The notes: generated by a model from the sequence alone, not told the origin. A DNA stretch of 64,000 nt from Dactylosporangium sucinum (GCF_014647515.1 NZ_BMPI01000035.1:49300-113299), one strand, 5' to 3'; shown: positions 53,798 to 62,627, counted from the first letter of the stretch. Numbers and translations are program-made.

Positions 53798-56766
53798 GCG
53801 GCTGCCACCTGTTCGGTCCGGCTGGCCAGCAGTTCGGCCAGCGGAGGAGCGGTACGCCGCGCGCGCGACTGCGGCACGGCCAGGTCCGCAGGAACCCGCG
53901 AGGCCAGCTCGGCGATCTGCTCAGCGACCCGACGCGTGATCGTGGTCGGGTGTAGTTGCAGGCCGCGCTGGTAGCCGAGCTCCCGGGCAACCCACGAGTT
54001 GCCGAGGCCGCGGGCCGCGAGGCCAGCCAGGATCTGGCGGGTCGGCCCGATCGGGATCGTCTCGTGCTGTGTCGACGTCTCCCGGCCGCGTGAGCCGACC
54101 TTGTCGCCGCCGACTGCCACGCACTCGCCGAGGGTGACAGCGAGCAGCGCGTCGTGGTGGGCGCGTTCGATCCGGTCTTGGCCGGCGGCAAGCTTCCGGA
54201 CAACGCCGAGCGGCACGGCGGCGGCGACGGCGATCGAGCTGCGTTTCGCCCCGGCTGTCTCCAGGCGGGCCAGGTGGTGGGCGGCCATGCCGGCGGGCAC
54301 GGGGTCGGTGAGTACGCGGAGCCGGGCCAAATGCTCGCGGCCCTTGATCCGGGAGTAGTCGCGGCACGGTTTGCACGGGCACTTCGCCTGCGACCCCTTG
54401 GCGGTGCCGTGGGGGCTGCCGCCGAGGTCGATCGGGTCGCCGTAGTCGTGGTTGCCGAGCTCGACGTCCCACTGCCACCCGGGCAGGGATTCCAGCCAGC
54501 CGGCGAACCGGGCGTCGAGCTGGCCGCGGCGGTACAGGTACCGCTGGCGGGCGACCCATTGGCCGATCGCCACGGTAGTGCCGTCGATGTCCTCGCTGAC
54601 CCGCCCGGTGGGCTGGGCGCCGACACGGCGCAGGTACTGCCGCAGCGCCGAGTAGGCCAGCCGCCAGCGGGTCTCGGGTTGCTCCCACTTCCACAGGCTT
54701 TCGCCCTTGTCGTTGCGGGGGCAGGCCGCGGCGAGTTCGTCCTCAAGCGCTGGCGGGGTGTGGCCGAGCATGTGCGCCCGGCGGATCGCCCACGTCCACC
54801 GGCCCAGCGGGAGGCCATCCTCGACGTGGTCCTCCGGCACGTCGACGTGCCGCTCGAATTCGCCGAACACCTTCAGCGCCTGGATCATCGCGGTGTCCTG
54901 CTCGCGGAGGCCGCCGCACCAGTCCCAGCCGGGCAGCGCGGCGAGCCGCTCAGCCCGGCCGGGGTCGAGGAATCCGTCCCGGTACGCCTGGCGTTGCAGG
55001 GCGAGCCACACGCCGAGCCGGAACGGGCCGGCACTGCCGTTGCAGGCGTAGAGGCCGGCGAAGCGGGAGGTGCCCGTGGGGTGGTCAGCGGCGGTGCCGT
55101 CGCGGGCGACCACGGCGGCCATGACGGCGAACGTGTCGTTCCAGTCGGCGTCTTCGCGGTCCCAGAACCATCCGGGGATCGCTTCGAGCCGCTCGGCGCG
55201 GCCAGGGTCGATGAGGCCGCGGCTGCGGGCGGTGCGCTGCTTCGCGGCCCACGGGCCGACGCCGATGCCGTGGTGGCTGACGTTGGCGCCGATCCGGGCT
55301 CCGTTGTTGCGCTGTGCCCAGTCGAGGGTGGCGGCGTAGAACTTGTCCCAGCCGGAGGTGACCTCTTCTACCAGCCGCAGCGTGAGGGCGGTCTCGTCCA
55401 TGCCGTCCGGGAGCAGGAATTTCACGCGGTCGCCGGACGGGCGGGGGCCGCGACTGTGGGGGTTGGTGGCGTGGGCGGCGACCGCGTCGAGCTCGGCGGC
55501 GATGCGGTTGTCGTGCTCACGCAGTCCACGCAGGACCGTCCAGACGAGGCCGAACGCGGACAGGGCGAGGTCGGTGTCGTCGTCGCCGCCGGTGGGGAGC
55601 GGCACGGGCAGGATGATGGAGCCGCGGGTTTTGCCCGGGGCCGGGCGCAGGACCCGGCCGATCGCCTGAACGATGTCGATGATGGACGAGCGCTGGTCGG
55701 CGAACATGACGCCGTCGACGGCGGGGACGTCGATGCCTTCGGTGAGGCAACGAGCTGAGGTGACCACCCGCACCTGCGTGCCCTGGCCCTCGGCGAGCCA
55801 GCCGAGGACCTCGGCCCGGTCGGCGGCGGACAGCCGGCCGTGGGCGACCTTGGCCCTGATGAAGTTCCCGCCGGGGGTGTGGATCGCGTCGACGGTGTCG
55901 GCGAAGTCGGCGGCCTTGGCGACCCGGCCGTGGAAGGACAGCATGCGGCGGATGCCGTGCTGGTCGACGGCGTCGAGGAGCGCGGCTGGGACCGTCGTGC
56001 CCCGGTTCGGGCGTGTGCGGGAGTCGTCGGCGACCACGAGGACCTGGTAGTCGGCCAGCAGGCCCCGCTCGATCGCCTCCCCGAACGGCACGCCGAACAC
56101 GACCGGCCCGAACAGTGCCTCGTCGTCCATGGACACGGCGTCGTCGCTGTGATCGACAAGTGGGGTGGCGGTCATGAACACCCGCTTGCGGGCGCGGACG
56201 GCACGGCCGTCGAGGACCGTGCGGAACTCGGCGCGGGGCCGGCCCGCGAGGCGGTGCGCCTCGTCGCAGATGGCGAGGTCGGCGACGGCGCCGGCGGCTG
56301 CCTGCGCCTCGGCGACGACCGGAGCGGAGTGGTACGTGGAGAAGACGACGAGCGGTCGGCCGGCGGTGCGCTGTTTGAGAGTGCGGGCGGCCTCGGCGGG
56401 CGAGGTGGTGACCTTGGCGCGGGCGCTCGCCCAGTAGGGGCGGGGTACGTCGGCGCGGTCACCGCTGTCGGTGCGGCGTTCGGCGGCGCCGGCGGCGGTC
56501 GACGGGTCGGAGCAGACGACGAGGGCTTCGAACAGCCAGCCGTCGGCGCGGCGCCACTCGCCGAGGAGTTGCCCGACCAGTGCCAGCGAGGGGGCGAACA
56601 CGATGGTGAGCTGGGCGTCGGCGGCTTCGGCGTGCCAGCGGCCGACGAGGGTTTTTCCGGTGCCGCAGGCCATGGTCAGTTGGACCCGGTCGAGGTCGGT
56701 GAGCGTCGCGGCGAGGGCGGACAGGGCGGCGGCCTGGTGTGGCTTGGGGGTTGGCCCGTTCGTCAT
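53794..56766 (-). CDS. DEAD/DEAH helicase with four helicase-associated repeats and a C-terminal HTH region
   Basis: 990 residues from the ATG at 56766, with TGGAGGG upstream; the ORF extends to 56835 but without a site. The helicase core has PHQAAALSAL, a Walker A (ACGTGKT), DEAH (ICDEAHRLAGRP), FMTATP, and a C-terminal half with TSARCLTEGIDVPAVDGVMF and VQAIGRVLRP. Four helicase-associated domains follow, each ending like PGRAERLEAIPGWFWD. The final 180 residues contain CPCKPCRDYSRIKG, a HTH-like VPLGVVRKLAAGQ and another (SWVARELGYQRG). It probably remodels DNA or protein-DNA complexes. Transcribed from the operator region at 56782-56841. Confidence 0.8.
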   Translation of the reverse strand: MTNGPTPKPHQAAALSALAATLTDLDRVQLTMACGTGKTLVGRWHAEAADAQLTIVFAPSLALVGQLLGEWRRADGWLFEALVVCSDPSTAAGAAERRTDSGDRADVPRPYWASARAKVTTSPAEAARTLKQRTAGRPLVVFSTYHSAPVVAEAQAAAGAVADLAICDEAHRLAGRPRAEFRTVLDGRAVRARKRVFMTATPLVDHSDDAVSMDDEALFGPVVFGVPFGEAIERGLLADYQVLVVADDSRTRPNRGTTVPAALLDAVDQHGIRRMLSFHGRVAKAADFADTVDAIHTPGGNFIRAKVAHGRLSAADRAEVLGWLAEGQGTQVRVVTSARCLTEGIDVPAVDGVMFADQRSSIIDIVQAIGRVLRPAPGKTRGSIILPVPLPTGGDDDTDLALSAFGLVWTVLRGLREHDNRIAAELDAVAAHATNPHSRGPRPSGDRVKFLLPDGMDETALTLRLVEEVTSGWDKFYAATLDWAQRNNGARIGANVSHHGIGVGPWAAKQRTARSRGLIDPGRAERLEAIPGWFWDREDADWNDTFAVMAAVVARDGTAADHPTGTSRFAGLYACNGSAGPFRLGVWLALQRQAYRDGFLDPGRAERLAALPGWDWCGGLREQDTAMIQALKVFGEFERHVDVPEDHVEDGLPLGRWTWAIRRAHMLGHTPPALEDELAAACPRNDKGESLWKWEQPETRWRLAYSALRQYLRRVGAQPTGRVSEDIDGTTVAIGQWVARQRYLYRRGQLDARFAGWLESLPGWQWDVELGNHDYGDPIDLGGSPHGTAKGSQAKCPCKPCRDYSRIKGREHLARLRVLTDPVPAGMAAHHLARLETAGAKRSSIAVAAAVPLGVVRKLAAGQDRIERAHHDALLAVTLGECVAVGGDKVGSRGRETSTQHETIPIGPTRQILAGLAARGLGNSWVARELGYQRGLQLHPTTITRRVAEQIAELASRVPADLAVPQSRARRTAPPLAELLASRTEQVAAA

Positions 56767-56781
56767 TCCGTCCCTCCAGAA

Positions 56782-56841
56782 AGTGACTTGCCATTTATTG
56801 GATCGACGGTAGCGCCTTGCCGTGGAAAATGGCAAGTCACT
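56782..56841. promoter_or_regulatory. 15-bp inverted-repeat operator with divergent promoters
   Basis: AGTGACTTGCCATTT (56782-56796) and its exact complement (56827-56841) are 30 bases apart. Leftward, TTGCCA inside one arm and TACCGT 18 bases on form a promoter for the helicase. Rightward, TTGCCG (56817-56822) and TATGAG (56841-56846), 18 bases apart, form a promoter for the regulator at 56859. Binding at the arms would cover both. Confidence 0.75.
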
Positions 56842-56858
56842 ATGAGAGACTCGTTGGC

Positions 56859-57161
56859 GTGATCAGCCGCCACACCGACAAGACCGAGTCGACCCGGGTC
56901 CCACCCGAGGTCAGCGACGCCGCACGCGCCGAACTCGAAACCCGCGGCTGGACCGTCTTCGAATTCCTCGCCGCCTGCCTGACCGCGCTGACCCGCCAGC
57001 CATCCGAACTGATGGCCGTCGTGGAGCGGCACAAGCCGGAGCCGAAGCCCAAGGGCCGGCCCCGGAAGACCGCCCGTGAGATGTTCGACACCGCGGAGGG
57101 AAGGCAGCAGGGGCCGGCGGCCAAAGCGATGCGGGCCAGGCGCAAGCCGCCCGCCGAGTAG
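56859..57161 (+). CDS. Small DNA-binding protein with AT-hook motif, likely autoregulator
   Basis: 100 residues from a GTG at 56859. The sequence STRVPPEVSDAARAELETRG followed by a helix (WTVFEFLAACLTALTRQPSE) resembles the strand-helix-helix of ribbon-helix-helix proteins. KGRPRK (65-70) is an AT-hook, and the C-terminus is basic. It is the only rightward gene in the right half and starts 18 bases after a long inverted repeat, so it is probably a repressor or activator that controls itself and the leftward helicase operon. Confidence 0.65.
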   Translation: MISRHTDKTESTRVPPEVSDAARAELETRGWTVFEFLAACLTALTRQPSELMAVVERHKPEPKPKGRPRKTAREMFDTAEGRQQGPAAKAMRARRKPPAE

Positions 57162-57166
57162 CGCCG

Positions 57167-57376
57167 TCACTCGCCCCGCTCCAACGCCCGCTGCCCTTCC
57201 GCACCGGCGAGAAGCGCCCGCACCTCGGCGGCCTTAAACCTGCGGTGCCCACCCAGGGTTTTGATCGCCGACAGCTTCCCGGCCCGGGCCCAGCGGGTCA
57301 CCGTCTTCGGCGACACCCGAAACAGCGCCGCCACCTGGGCCGGCATCAGCAGATCCTCGACCTTGCGTCGCGTCAT
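57167..57376 (-). CDS. MerR/BldC-like HTH protein (excisionase-type)
   Basis: 69 residues, ATG at 57376 in an ATGA overlap. LLMPAQVAALFRVSPKTVTR, then WARAGKL and GGHRRFKAAEV, are the standard features of the MerR-like winged helix shared by BldC, AlpA and phage excisionases. Without an integrase in the window, a transcription factor role is at least as likely. Confidence 0.8.
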   Translation of the reverse strand: MTRRKVEDLLMPAQVAALFRVSPKTVTRWARAGKLSAIKTLGGHRRFKAAEVRALLAGAEGQRALERGE

Positions 57377-57690
57377 GCCGCACCGCCCGAGATCCGCTCC
57401 GCCTCACGCAGCGCCGGCGCCAGCTGCGACCGCCGGTGCACACCCAGCGCCCCGTACGCCTTCCGCAGCTGCGTCTTGACGGTGTTCACCGACACGCCCC
57501 GCTCGCGGGCGATCTCCGACATGGTCAGGTGCGACCACGCCGCCAGCCGGGCCACCGCACGCTCGGCCGGCGACAGCGGCCGAGCGCCGACCGGGGCGAC
57601 AGCTCGCGCCGCCGCCCACAGCTCGTCGATCTCCCGAAGCCGGGCGTCGATCGCAGCCCGGGCCTCATCGACCGTCAGCACGTCGGTCAC
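57373..57690 (-). CDS. LuxR/GerE-type HTH protein
   Basis: 105 residues from a GTG at 57690 in a GTGA overlap. The N-terminal helix is acidic (VDEARAAIDARLREIDELWA). The C-terminal half is a LuxR-type HTH: PLSPAERAVARLAAWSHLTM, then SEIARERGVSVNTVKTQLRK. It probably binds DNA as a dimer and regulates early phage or host genes. Short single-domain LuxR proteins are unusual in phages but occur in actinophages. Confidence 0.75.
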   Translation of the reverse strand: MTDVLTVDEARAAIDARLREIDELWAAARAVAPVGARPLSPAERAVARLAAWSHLTMSEIARERGVSVNTVKTQLRKAYGALGVHRRSQLAPALREAERISGGAA

Positions 57691-58298
57691 GCTGGCACCT
57701 CGCTCAGGTCGGTGATCGTGACGACGACCTCCCCGAACGGGCACCGCTTCGGGTCTTCGACCTTCGGGCCGAGCGTGACGTGCGGCCCGTCGAGGAACTC
57801 CGGCGTGTCGTCAGCGATGAGGCCGTAACCGGGCGCGGTCGACACCTGCCCGGCCCGCTTGCCCCTGGTAATGACCTGCCGGAACGGGGGGCCGAAGCCG
57901 TCGGTAGCGGGCTTAACGACCAGGGTGTGGTAGTTCGCCGCGTCCCGGTCGCTGCGCGCCGACGGGAACCGCAGCTCGAAGTCGAGCCGAACCCGGGCCA
58001 GGCCGGTCGGGAGCTTCGCCGCCCGGGCGTGCGCCCAGGTCGCCTCCCGCCACGACGTCGTCAGGCTGTGCCGGGTCCGCCAGTACACGTTGCCGTTGAC
58101 GGACAGCATCCGGTCGGGCGCCGGGAACCGCAGCGTCCACGTGGTGCGGCCCTGCTCGTCGACGCCTGTCGTGTACTCGACGGGCGCGGTCGCGGCGACG
58201 GCCGGTTTCGGCCGGCGCTTCGCCCGCGGCTTCGCCGCCTTGGTCGGCCGGGTCAGCGTGGCGGAGAGCAGCCCTGGGAGGGCCTGTTGGGTGGCCAT
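57687..58298 (-). CDS. RusA-like Holliday junction resolvase
   Basis: 203 residues, ATG at 58298. Residues about 30-60 are a Lys/Arg-rich region. The RusA core has LRFPAPDRMLSVNGNVYWRT, then FPSARSDRDAANYHTLVVKP with catalytic acids, and GLIADDTPEFLDGP with the second acidic pair. It resolves Holliday junctions made during recombination and helps debranch DNA before packaging. It is encoded with RecT and an exonuclease. Confidence 0.8.
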   Translation of the reverse strand: MATQQALPGLLSATLTRPTKAAKPRAKRRPKPAVAATAPVEYTTGVDEQGRTTWTLRFPAPDRMLSVNGNVYWRTRHSLTTSWREATWAHARAAKLPTGLARVRLDFELRFPSARSDRDAANYHTLVVKPATDGFGPPFRQVITRGKRAGQVSTAPGYGLIADDTPEFLDGPHVTLGPKVEDPKRCPFGEVVVTITDLSEVPA

Positions 58299-58495
58299 CA
58301 GGCGATCGCCCCGCTCACCGGCGGCCCGTACGCGTTACCGTCGGCGGACTCCAGCGTCGCGATGCTCGCCCCGACCCGCGCCGCCCGCTCCTCGGCGATG
58401 ACCGCCGGCAGGAACTCGTCGTTGGCGCGGCACTCGGCGGCCGTCAGCTCCATCTCGTGCAGTTCGCGACGCAACGCCGCCAGCAGGTCCCTCAT
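58298..58495 (-). CDS. Small helical protein (65 aa)
   Basis: ATG at 58495 in an ATGA overlap. A charged helix (LLAALRRELHEMELTAAECR) and a second (LPAVIAEERAARVGASIATL) suggest a helical hairpin. It lies between the DnaQ-like and RusA-like genes. Role unknown. Confidence 0.6.
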   Translation of the reverse strand: MRDLLAALRRELHEMELTAAECRANDEFLPAVIAEERAARVGASIATLESADGNAYGPPVSGAIA

Positions 58496-59379
58496 ACCGA
58501 CACCGCAATCGGCCACTCGAACCGCAGCGACGCGATCCGCTGCTCCAGCTCGGCCGCCTCGTCGAGCAGCACCTGACGCCGCTCATCCGGGCCGAGGTCC
58601 GCGTCACCCGGCGGCAGGCCCCGGCCGGCCTGGGCGCGCTTCTCGTTCGCCTCCCGCTGCCAGTACTCGCCGAGCGACTTCGACTGCTCCGCATACCACT
58701 GGATCTGCCGGTCGTGCAGATCCTCCGCGCCGAGGCTCCCCAGCGCCCGGAGCGAACGAACCAGCCCGTCCGGGAACTTCCGGCCCGCGTACAACGCCAT
58801 CAGCTCGTTGGTGCCGAGCCGGGCCCGGGCCAGCAGCCGCCGCACAACCTCGACCGCGGCGACCGCATCGGCGGTCGCGTTGTGCGCGTCCGCGAGTTCG
58901 ATCCCGAGGTGCTCGCACACCGTGCCGAGAGTCCGCTTCCCGGGCCGGTACCGGTCGGTCGCCTTGTCTAAGACGTAGCCGTCCAGGACCGGGCGGACCG
59001 GCCGGCCACAGAACTCCTCCAGGGTGCCGAGTCCGTGTCGGCGGCACTCGGCGTCGAGCATCGACAGATCGAACGACACGTTGAACCCGACCACCGGGCG
59101 GGCGGAGCGCACCGCGTACCGAATCGCGCCCGCGATGTCCTTCACCGCCACGTCCGCCGCCACGCCGTGCTCGCGGGCGTGGTCGGTGGTGATGCCGTGT
59201 ACGGCGGTCGCACCCTCGGGGATGTCGACGTCGACCGCGACGAGCCAGTTCCGTTCGTGGACCACCCGGCCGCCCTCGACGAGGACGGCGCAGGCGGTGA
59301 CGATCCGGTCGTCGTCGGTGGACACGCCGGTGGTCTCAAGGTCGAAGCCGAGAACCTGCACGTCGTCGAAGCCGGTCAC
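58492..59379 (-). CDS. DnaQ-like 3'-5' exonuclease
   Basis: 295 residues from a GTG at 59379. The DEDDh exonuclease motifs are VLGFDLETTG (Exo I), VVGFNVSFDLSMLD (Exo II) and DAHNATADAVAAVE (Exo III). The C-terminal 100 residues are a separate helical region (YAEQSKSLGEYWQREANEKR) not found in plain epsilon subunits. It can proofread or trim 3' ends during phage replication and recombination. Coupled on both sides. Confidence 0.82.
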   Translation of the reverse strand: MTGFDDVQVLGFDLETTGVSTDDDRIVTACAVLVEGGRVVHERNWLVAVDVDIPEGATAVHGITTDHAREHGVAADVAVKDIAGAIRYAVRSARPVVGFNVSFDLSMLDAECRRHGLGTLEEFCGRPVRPVLDGYVLDKATDRYRPGKRTLGTVCEHLGIELADAHNATADAVAAVEVVRRLLARARLGTNELMALYAGRKFPDGLVRSLRALGSLGAEDLHDRQIQWYAEQSKSLGEYWQREANEKRAQAGRGLPPGDADLGPDERRQVLLDEAAELEQRIASLRFEWPIAVSV

Positions 59380-60413
59380 GCGGCACCCGCCCGCTGCTGG
59401 TGCTCCAGGCGGGCGATGACCTTCTCGCCGGCCACCCGCCCGACCTCGCCCCGCGACGCGTAGTCGGTGCCGGTCGCCTCGGCAATGAACGCCAACTGGT
59501 CGTCCCGCTCCGTCAGCCCGGCCTCATTGAACAGGGCGAACATCCGCTTCCGCCGCTCGTCGCCCATCGGCGCCACCTCGGGCCCGTCGACGACCTCGCC
59601 CTCGAACACCTCCGGGTGCTCCGTCGCCTCCGCCGCATCGACGTCCGGCCGGATGTCCACCCGGACGCCCTCGTCGGCGGCGATCGCGATCGCCAGTTCC
59701 GTCGACTTCGGCATGTACTTCGACAACTGCCGGATGCACGTCTTGTGGGCCATGCCCTCGAAGTTGTCCTCCCACGGGCCGAAGATCTTCCCCTCGCGGG
59801 TGCGGGCCTTCGCGTGCTTCTGCCGGTAGGCGAGCATCTCCTTCTGCGTCATGACGATGAACGCGTGCCCGCCCGACGTGAACTTCGCGATCGCGTAGTA
59901 GGCGATCGGCTCACCGCGGTCCTGGAACAGGTTCGGCCGGTGGATCAGCGTGTCGGCCAGGCCGTAGTCGACGGAGAACTCGTCGTTCGCGAACACCGTC
60001 CGCGCGATCAGCGAGGAGATCTTCCCCGAGCGCAGGGCCAGCTCGATCAGCCCCTGGTAGCCGACGACCAGCTGCGCCTTGTTCGAGCGGGTCTTGTTGT
60101 CCCAGAACGGCAGCAGCCACGCGTGGCCGAGAACCCCGGGACGCAGGCCGAGCTGGGCGCACGTCATCAGGGAGCCGAGGACCGACGCCTGCTCGCACTC
60201 GGCGAGCTTCGGGTTCGCACGCAGCGCCGTCAGCGCGTCCCGGACCAGCTGGGTCGCCTCCGCACCGCGGGGCATCGCCATCTGGTACTGGGCCTCCATC
60301 GACCGGATCTGGTCGGCGAGGGTGTTGGTGGCGACACCGCCGTTCTCGCGGCGGGCGGCGAGCGCCGACTTCGCGTCGGGCTGGCTGTTGCGGGTGTTCA
60401 TGGCAACGGTCAC
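59376..60413 (-). CDS. recT: RecT-family single-strand annealing recombinase
   Basis: 345 residues. The RecT core is clear: ALTALRANPKLAECEQASVL, then LGLRPGVLGHAWLLPF, the QLVVGYQGLIELALRSGKIS signature, a beta segment (AYYAIAKFTSGGHAFIVMTQ) and MAHKTCIRQLSKYMP. It anneals complementary single strands; the YqaJ-type exonuclease encoded just before it makes the substrate. Start GTG at 60413, one base after the exonuclease stop; an ATG at 60401 is possible. Confidence 0.9.
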   Translation of the reverse strand: MTVAMNTRNSQPDAKSALAARRENGGVATNTLADQIRSMEAQYQMAMPRGAEATQLVRDALTALRANPKLAECEQASVLGSLMTCAQLGLRPGVLGHAWLLPFWDNKTRSNKAQLVVGYQGLIELALRSGKISSLIARTVFANDEFSVDYGLADTLIHRPNLFQDRGEPIAYYAIAKFTSGGHAFIVMTQKEMLAYRQKHAKARTREGKIFGPWEDNFEGMAHKTCIRQLSKYMPKSTELAIAIAADEGVRVDIRPDVDAAEATEHPEVFEGEVVDGPEVAPMGDERRKRMFALFNEAGLTERDDQLAFIAEATGTDYASRGEVGRVAGEKVIARLEHQQRAGAA

Positions 60414-60414
60414 G

Positions 60415-61395
60415 TCAGGAGTCCTTCACGTTCAGGGAGCGGGTGGAGGGTTTGCGGTACGTCTCGGGGTCGGGCAGGTCAGCGCCCTTGTCGACGGCGT
60501 CGGCGTAGAGCCGCTTCCAGTCGACGGCGCCCTTCTTCGCCGCCCACGTGTAGGCGACGCGGCCGTCGATACGGCCCTCGTCGTGGTCGCCGAGCAGCGC
60601 CTTCAGGCGGGTGTCGATGAGGTCGAGGTCCGTTTCGGCGGCCTTCCGCCGTTCGGTGGCCGCCTTCCGGCGGGCAAGCAGCGACGGCGCGTCGGTCCGG
60701 TCGAGGTCGACGGACTCGCGGGTCGGCAGCGGGTACAGGTAGGCGACGGTCTTCTTGTCGGCGACCTCGAACGGGGGCTCCTCACCGCCGATCACGAACC
60801 GCTGCCACCAGTCGTCGACCTGTGTGACCAGGTCCTCCTCAACGTCCCGGTCGCGGGTGACGGTGCGGTGGATGACTCCGAGTCCGGCGACGAGCGCGAC
60901 GAACTCGACCGCCGGCGAGTCCATGACGTGCATCTGCCAGCGGGCCTGGATCTCATAGCCGAGCGGGAGCCGGTCATCGTCCCAGCCGTCGGGGATACCC
61001 CACCCAGAGGCGAGGCCGGCGGTCTTGAGTTCGACGAGTCGGCCGTCGCCGCGGACGTGCCCGTCGGGGGAGCAGAGCCGCCATTGGTGGACGGGGTGGG
61101 CGTAGAGGCGATGCCCGGTGCGGGCAACCGGCTGACGGAGGAGTTTGCTGGCCTGGTTCAGGAGCCACGGTTCGAGGTCGTTGCCGAGGTCAGCGGCGGT
61201 GGACAATTCATCGGGTGGACGGCGGGCGCCGGTCTTCTCTGCCCACACCTGCCAGGGGGTGCGCCATTTGATGAACCCGAGGACGGTCGCCGCCGAGGAT
61301 GCGCCGACGCCACGTGCGCGGGCGGCATGCCAGGCGTCGTCGCCGGCGTCCCAGCCGACGAGCGGCACCGGGGCGAGTCCGAGGACGGCGGTCAC
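60415..61395 (-). CDS. YqaJ-like viral exonuclease
   Basis: 326 residues from a GTG at 61395. The YqaJ pattern is present: VGASSAATVLGFIKWRTPWQ at the N-terminus, CSPDGHVRGDGRLVELKTAG with the D...ExK catalytic set, then YEIQARWQMHVMDSPAVEFV and a Trp-rich C-terminus. It degrades one strand of double-stranded DNA and works with RecT. Confidence 0.88.
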   Translation of the reverse strand: MTAVLGLAPVPLVGWDAGDDAWHAARARGVGASSAATVLGFIKWRTPWQVWAEKTGARRPPDELSTAADLGNDLEPWLLNQASKLLRQPVARTGHRLYAHPVHQWRLCSPDGHVRGDGRLVELKTAGLASGWGIPDGWDDDRLPLGYEIQARWQMHVMDSPAVEFVALVAGLGVIHRTVTRDRDVEEDLVTQVDDWWQRFVIGGEEPPFEVADKKTVAYLYPLPTRESVDLDRTDAPSLLARRKAATERRKAAETDLDLIDTRLKALLGDHDEGRIDGRVAYTWAAKKGAVDWKRLYADAVDKGADLPDPETYRKPSTRSLNVKDS

Positions 61396-61625
61396 CGGGC
61401 GGCCTTCCGCACCGGCACCGGCTTCACGGTCCAGCCCGGGCCGAGGGTCCGCGCCCACACGGCGGCGAACTCGGCCGCCTCGCGGTGCGACCGGGCATGC
61501 TCAGCGCGGGTCTCACCAGACGCCTTGTGATGGGCCACGACGATGTGCGTGTCGGCGCGCATCCGGTCGGCGAACTCCTGCATCGCCGCGGCGTAGTCCC
61601 GGCCAGGGAAGACGGCGACGGTCAT
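61392..61625 (-). CDS. Small hypothetical protein (77 aa)
   Basis: ATG at 61625 in an ATGA overlap. Its helical chain (PGRDYAAAMQEFADRMRADT, HREAAEFAAVWARTLGPGWT) and basic C-terminus look real. It is coupled to the exonuclease gene. The family is not recognised. Confidence 0.6.
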   Translation of the reverse strand: MTVAVFPGRDYAAAMQEFADRMRADTHIVVAHHKASGETRAEHARSHREAAEFAAVWARTLGPGWTVKPVPVRKAAR

Positions 61626-62104
61626 CGGGCACCTGCCTCGGGCTTGCGGTGCCGACCAGGGCGCAACCGGTCGACGAGCCAGTCCAGGTCGTACACGACC
61701 GGGGCGTAGGCCGGCGCTGGCTGTGGTGCACCCGCCGGCTCCGGATCGGCGACGGCCTGCACCGGGGCACCGTCGAGGATCGCGCCGTGCGCCCACGCCG
61801 AGTGCGGCGACAGCTGGCGGATGTGGTGCGCCGACCAGCCCTCGCGCTCACCGGAGCCGTCATCAGCCCAGTGCTCGTCAGCCTCGCCCTCGTCGCCGTG
61901 GTCGAAGAACAGCGGGTCGGCGACCGCCCGGACCACGATGTACGCCAGCCCTGCGACCGCGGCACTCAGCGTGGCGTTGATGTAGACGCCGACCTGCAGC
62001 AGGTCCTGCACGATGACGCACAGCACGAACACCGCCACCGAGGCCACGCCGGCGGTCGCCTTCCCGTGACGGGACTGCTCCAGCAGGGTCCGGTCGCGGG
62101 TCAC
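61622..62104 (-). CDS. Membrane protein (160 aa)
   Basis: A GTG at 62104 in a GTGA overlap. Two hydrophobic segments (GVASVAVFVLCVIVQDLLQV and ATLSAAVAGLAYIVVRAVAD) precede a soluble acidic and Pro-rich tail. With the next two genes it forms a run of three small membrane proteins in the early region. Role unknown; host envelope modification or exclusion is possible. Confidence 0.65.
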   Translation of the reverse strand: MTRDRTLLEQSRHGKATAGVASVAVFVLCVIVQDLLQVGVYINATLSAAVAGLAYIVVRAVADPLFFDHGDEGEADEHWADDGSGEREGWSAHHIRQLSPHSAWAHGAILDGAPVQAVADPEPAGAPQPAPAYAPVVYDLDWLVDRLRPGRHRKPEAGAR

Positions 62105-62385
62105 AGCTCTGCCCTCCACCGGGTGGCGGCGTCGACCGTGAGCACGTCCCGCGCCCGGTAGATGGCACGGTTCTCGGCCACCATGGCGTTCGCCTCGTCG
62201 ATGCGCCGACCGGCCGCTGCGAGCTCGCGCCAGCATTTCGAAACGAACGCCGCAATCAGCACCGCGACGGCGATCGCCGGCAGCAGCAGCCATCCGGTCG
62301 GCCGGGCGCCGAGGTGCACGGCCCCGATGACGGTGACCGCTGCGACGGTGAGCCCGGCAGCTGCGGACACGACCCGGCGGGCCAT
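62101..62385 (-). CDS. Membrane protein (94 aa)
   Basis: ATG at 62385 in a TGATG overlap. Two transmembrane segments (VVSAAAGLTVAAVTVIGAVH and GWLLLPAIAVAVLIAAFVS) are followed by a charged helix (AAAGRRIDEANAMVAENRAI). The middle gene of the membrane trio. Confidence 0.65.
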   Translation of the reverse strand: MARRVVSAAAGLTVAAVTVIGAVHLGARPTGWLLLPAIAVAVLIAAFVSKCWRELAAAGRRIDEANAMVAENRAIYRARDVLTVDAATRWRAEL

Positions 62386-62627
62386 CAGAACCGCCACCCG
62401 GTCGCGCCGAGCACCAGAGCGCCGACGAGGAACGTGACCCCGAAGACGGCCAGCGCGAGGAGCACGTCGACCGTGAACCACAGCAGGGTCACGGCGACGC
62501 TGAGGAGCAGGGCGGCGATGCGGATCGCCCGGTCACCCCACCCGAAGTCGTCGCGCCGCCGGTGGCGCTGCACCAGCGCGCTCGGCGGCACGATCACAAC
62601 GGTTGTCGCGTCGGCAAGACTGCTCAC
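62385..62627 (-). CDS. Membrane protein (80 aa)
   Basis: A GTG at 62627 in a GTGA overlap. After a polar N-terminus it has one long or two short hydrophobic segments (IRIAALLLSVAVTLLWFTVD, LLALAVFGVTFLVGALVLGA). The first of the membrane trio in transcription order. Confidence 0.65.
   Translation of the reverse strand: MSSLADATTVVIVPPSALVQRHRRRDDFGWGDRAIRIAALLLSVAVTLLWFTVDVLLALAVFGVTFLVGALVLGATGWRF

Noticed and set aside
57167..57376. Excisionase, implying a temperate phage
   Set aside because: The MerR/BldC-like fold is shared by many regulators, and no integrase or attachment core is seen in the window, so lifestyle cannot be decided from this gene.
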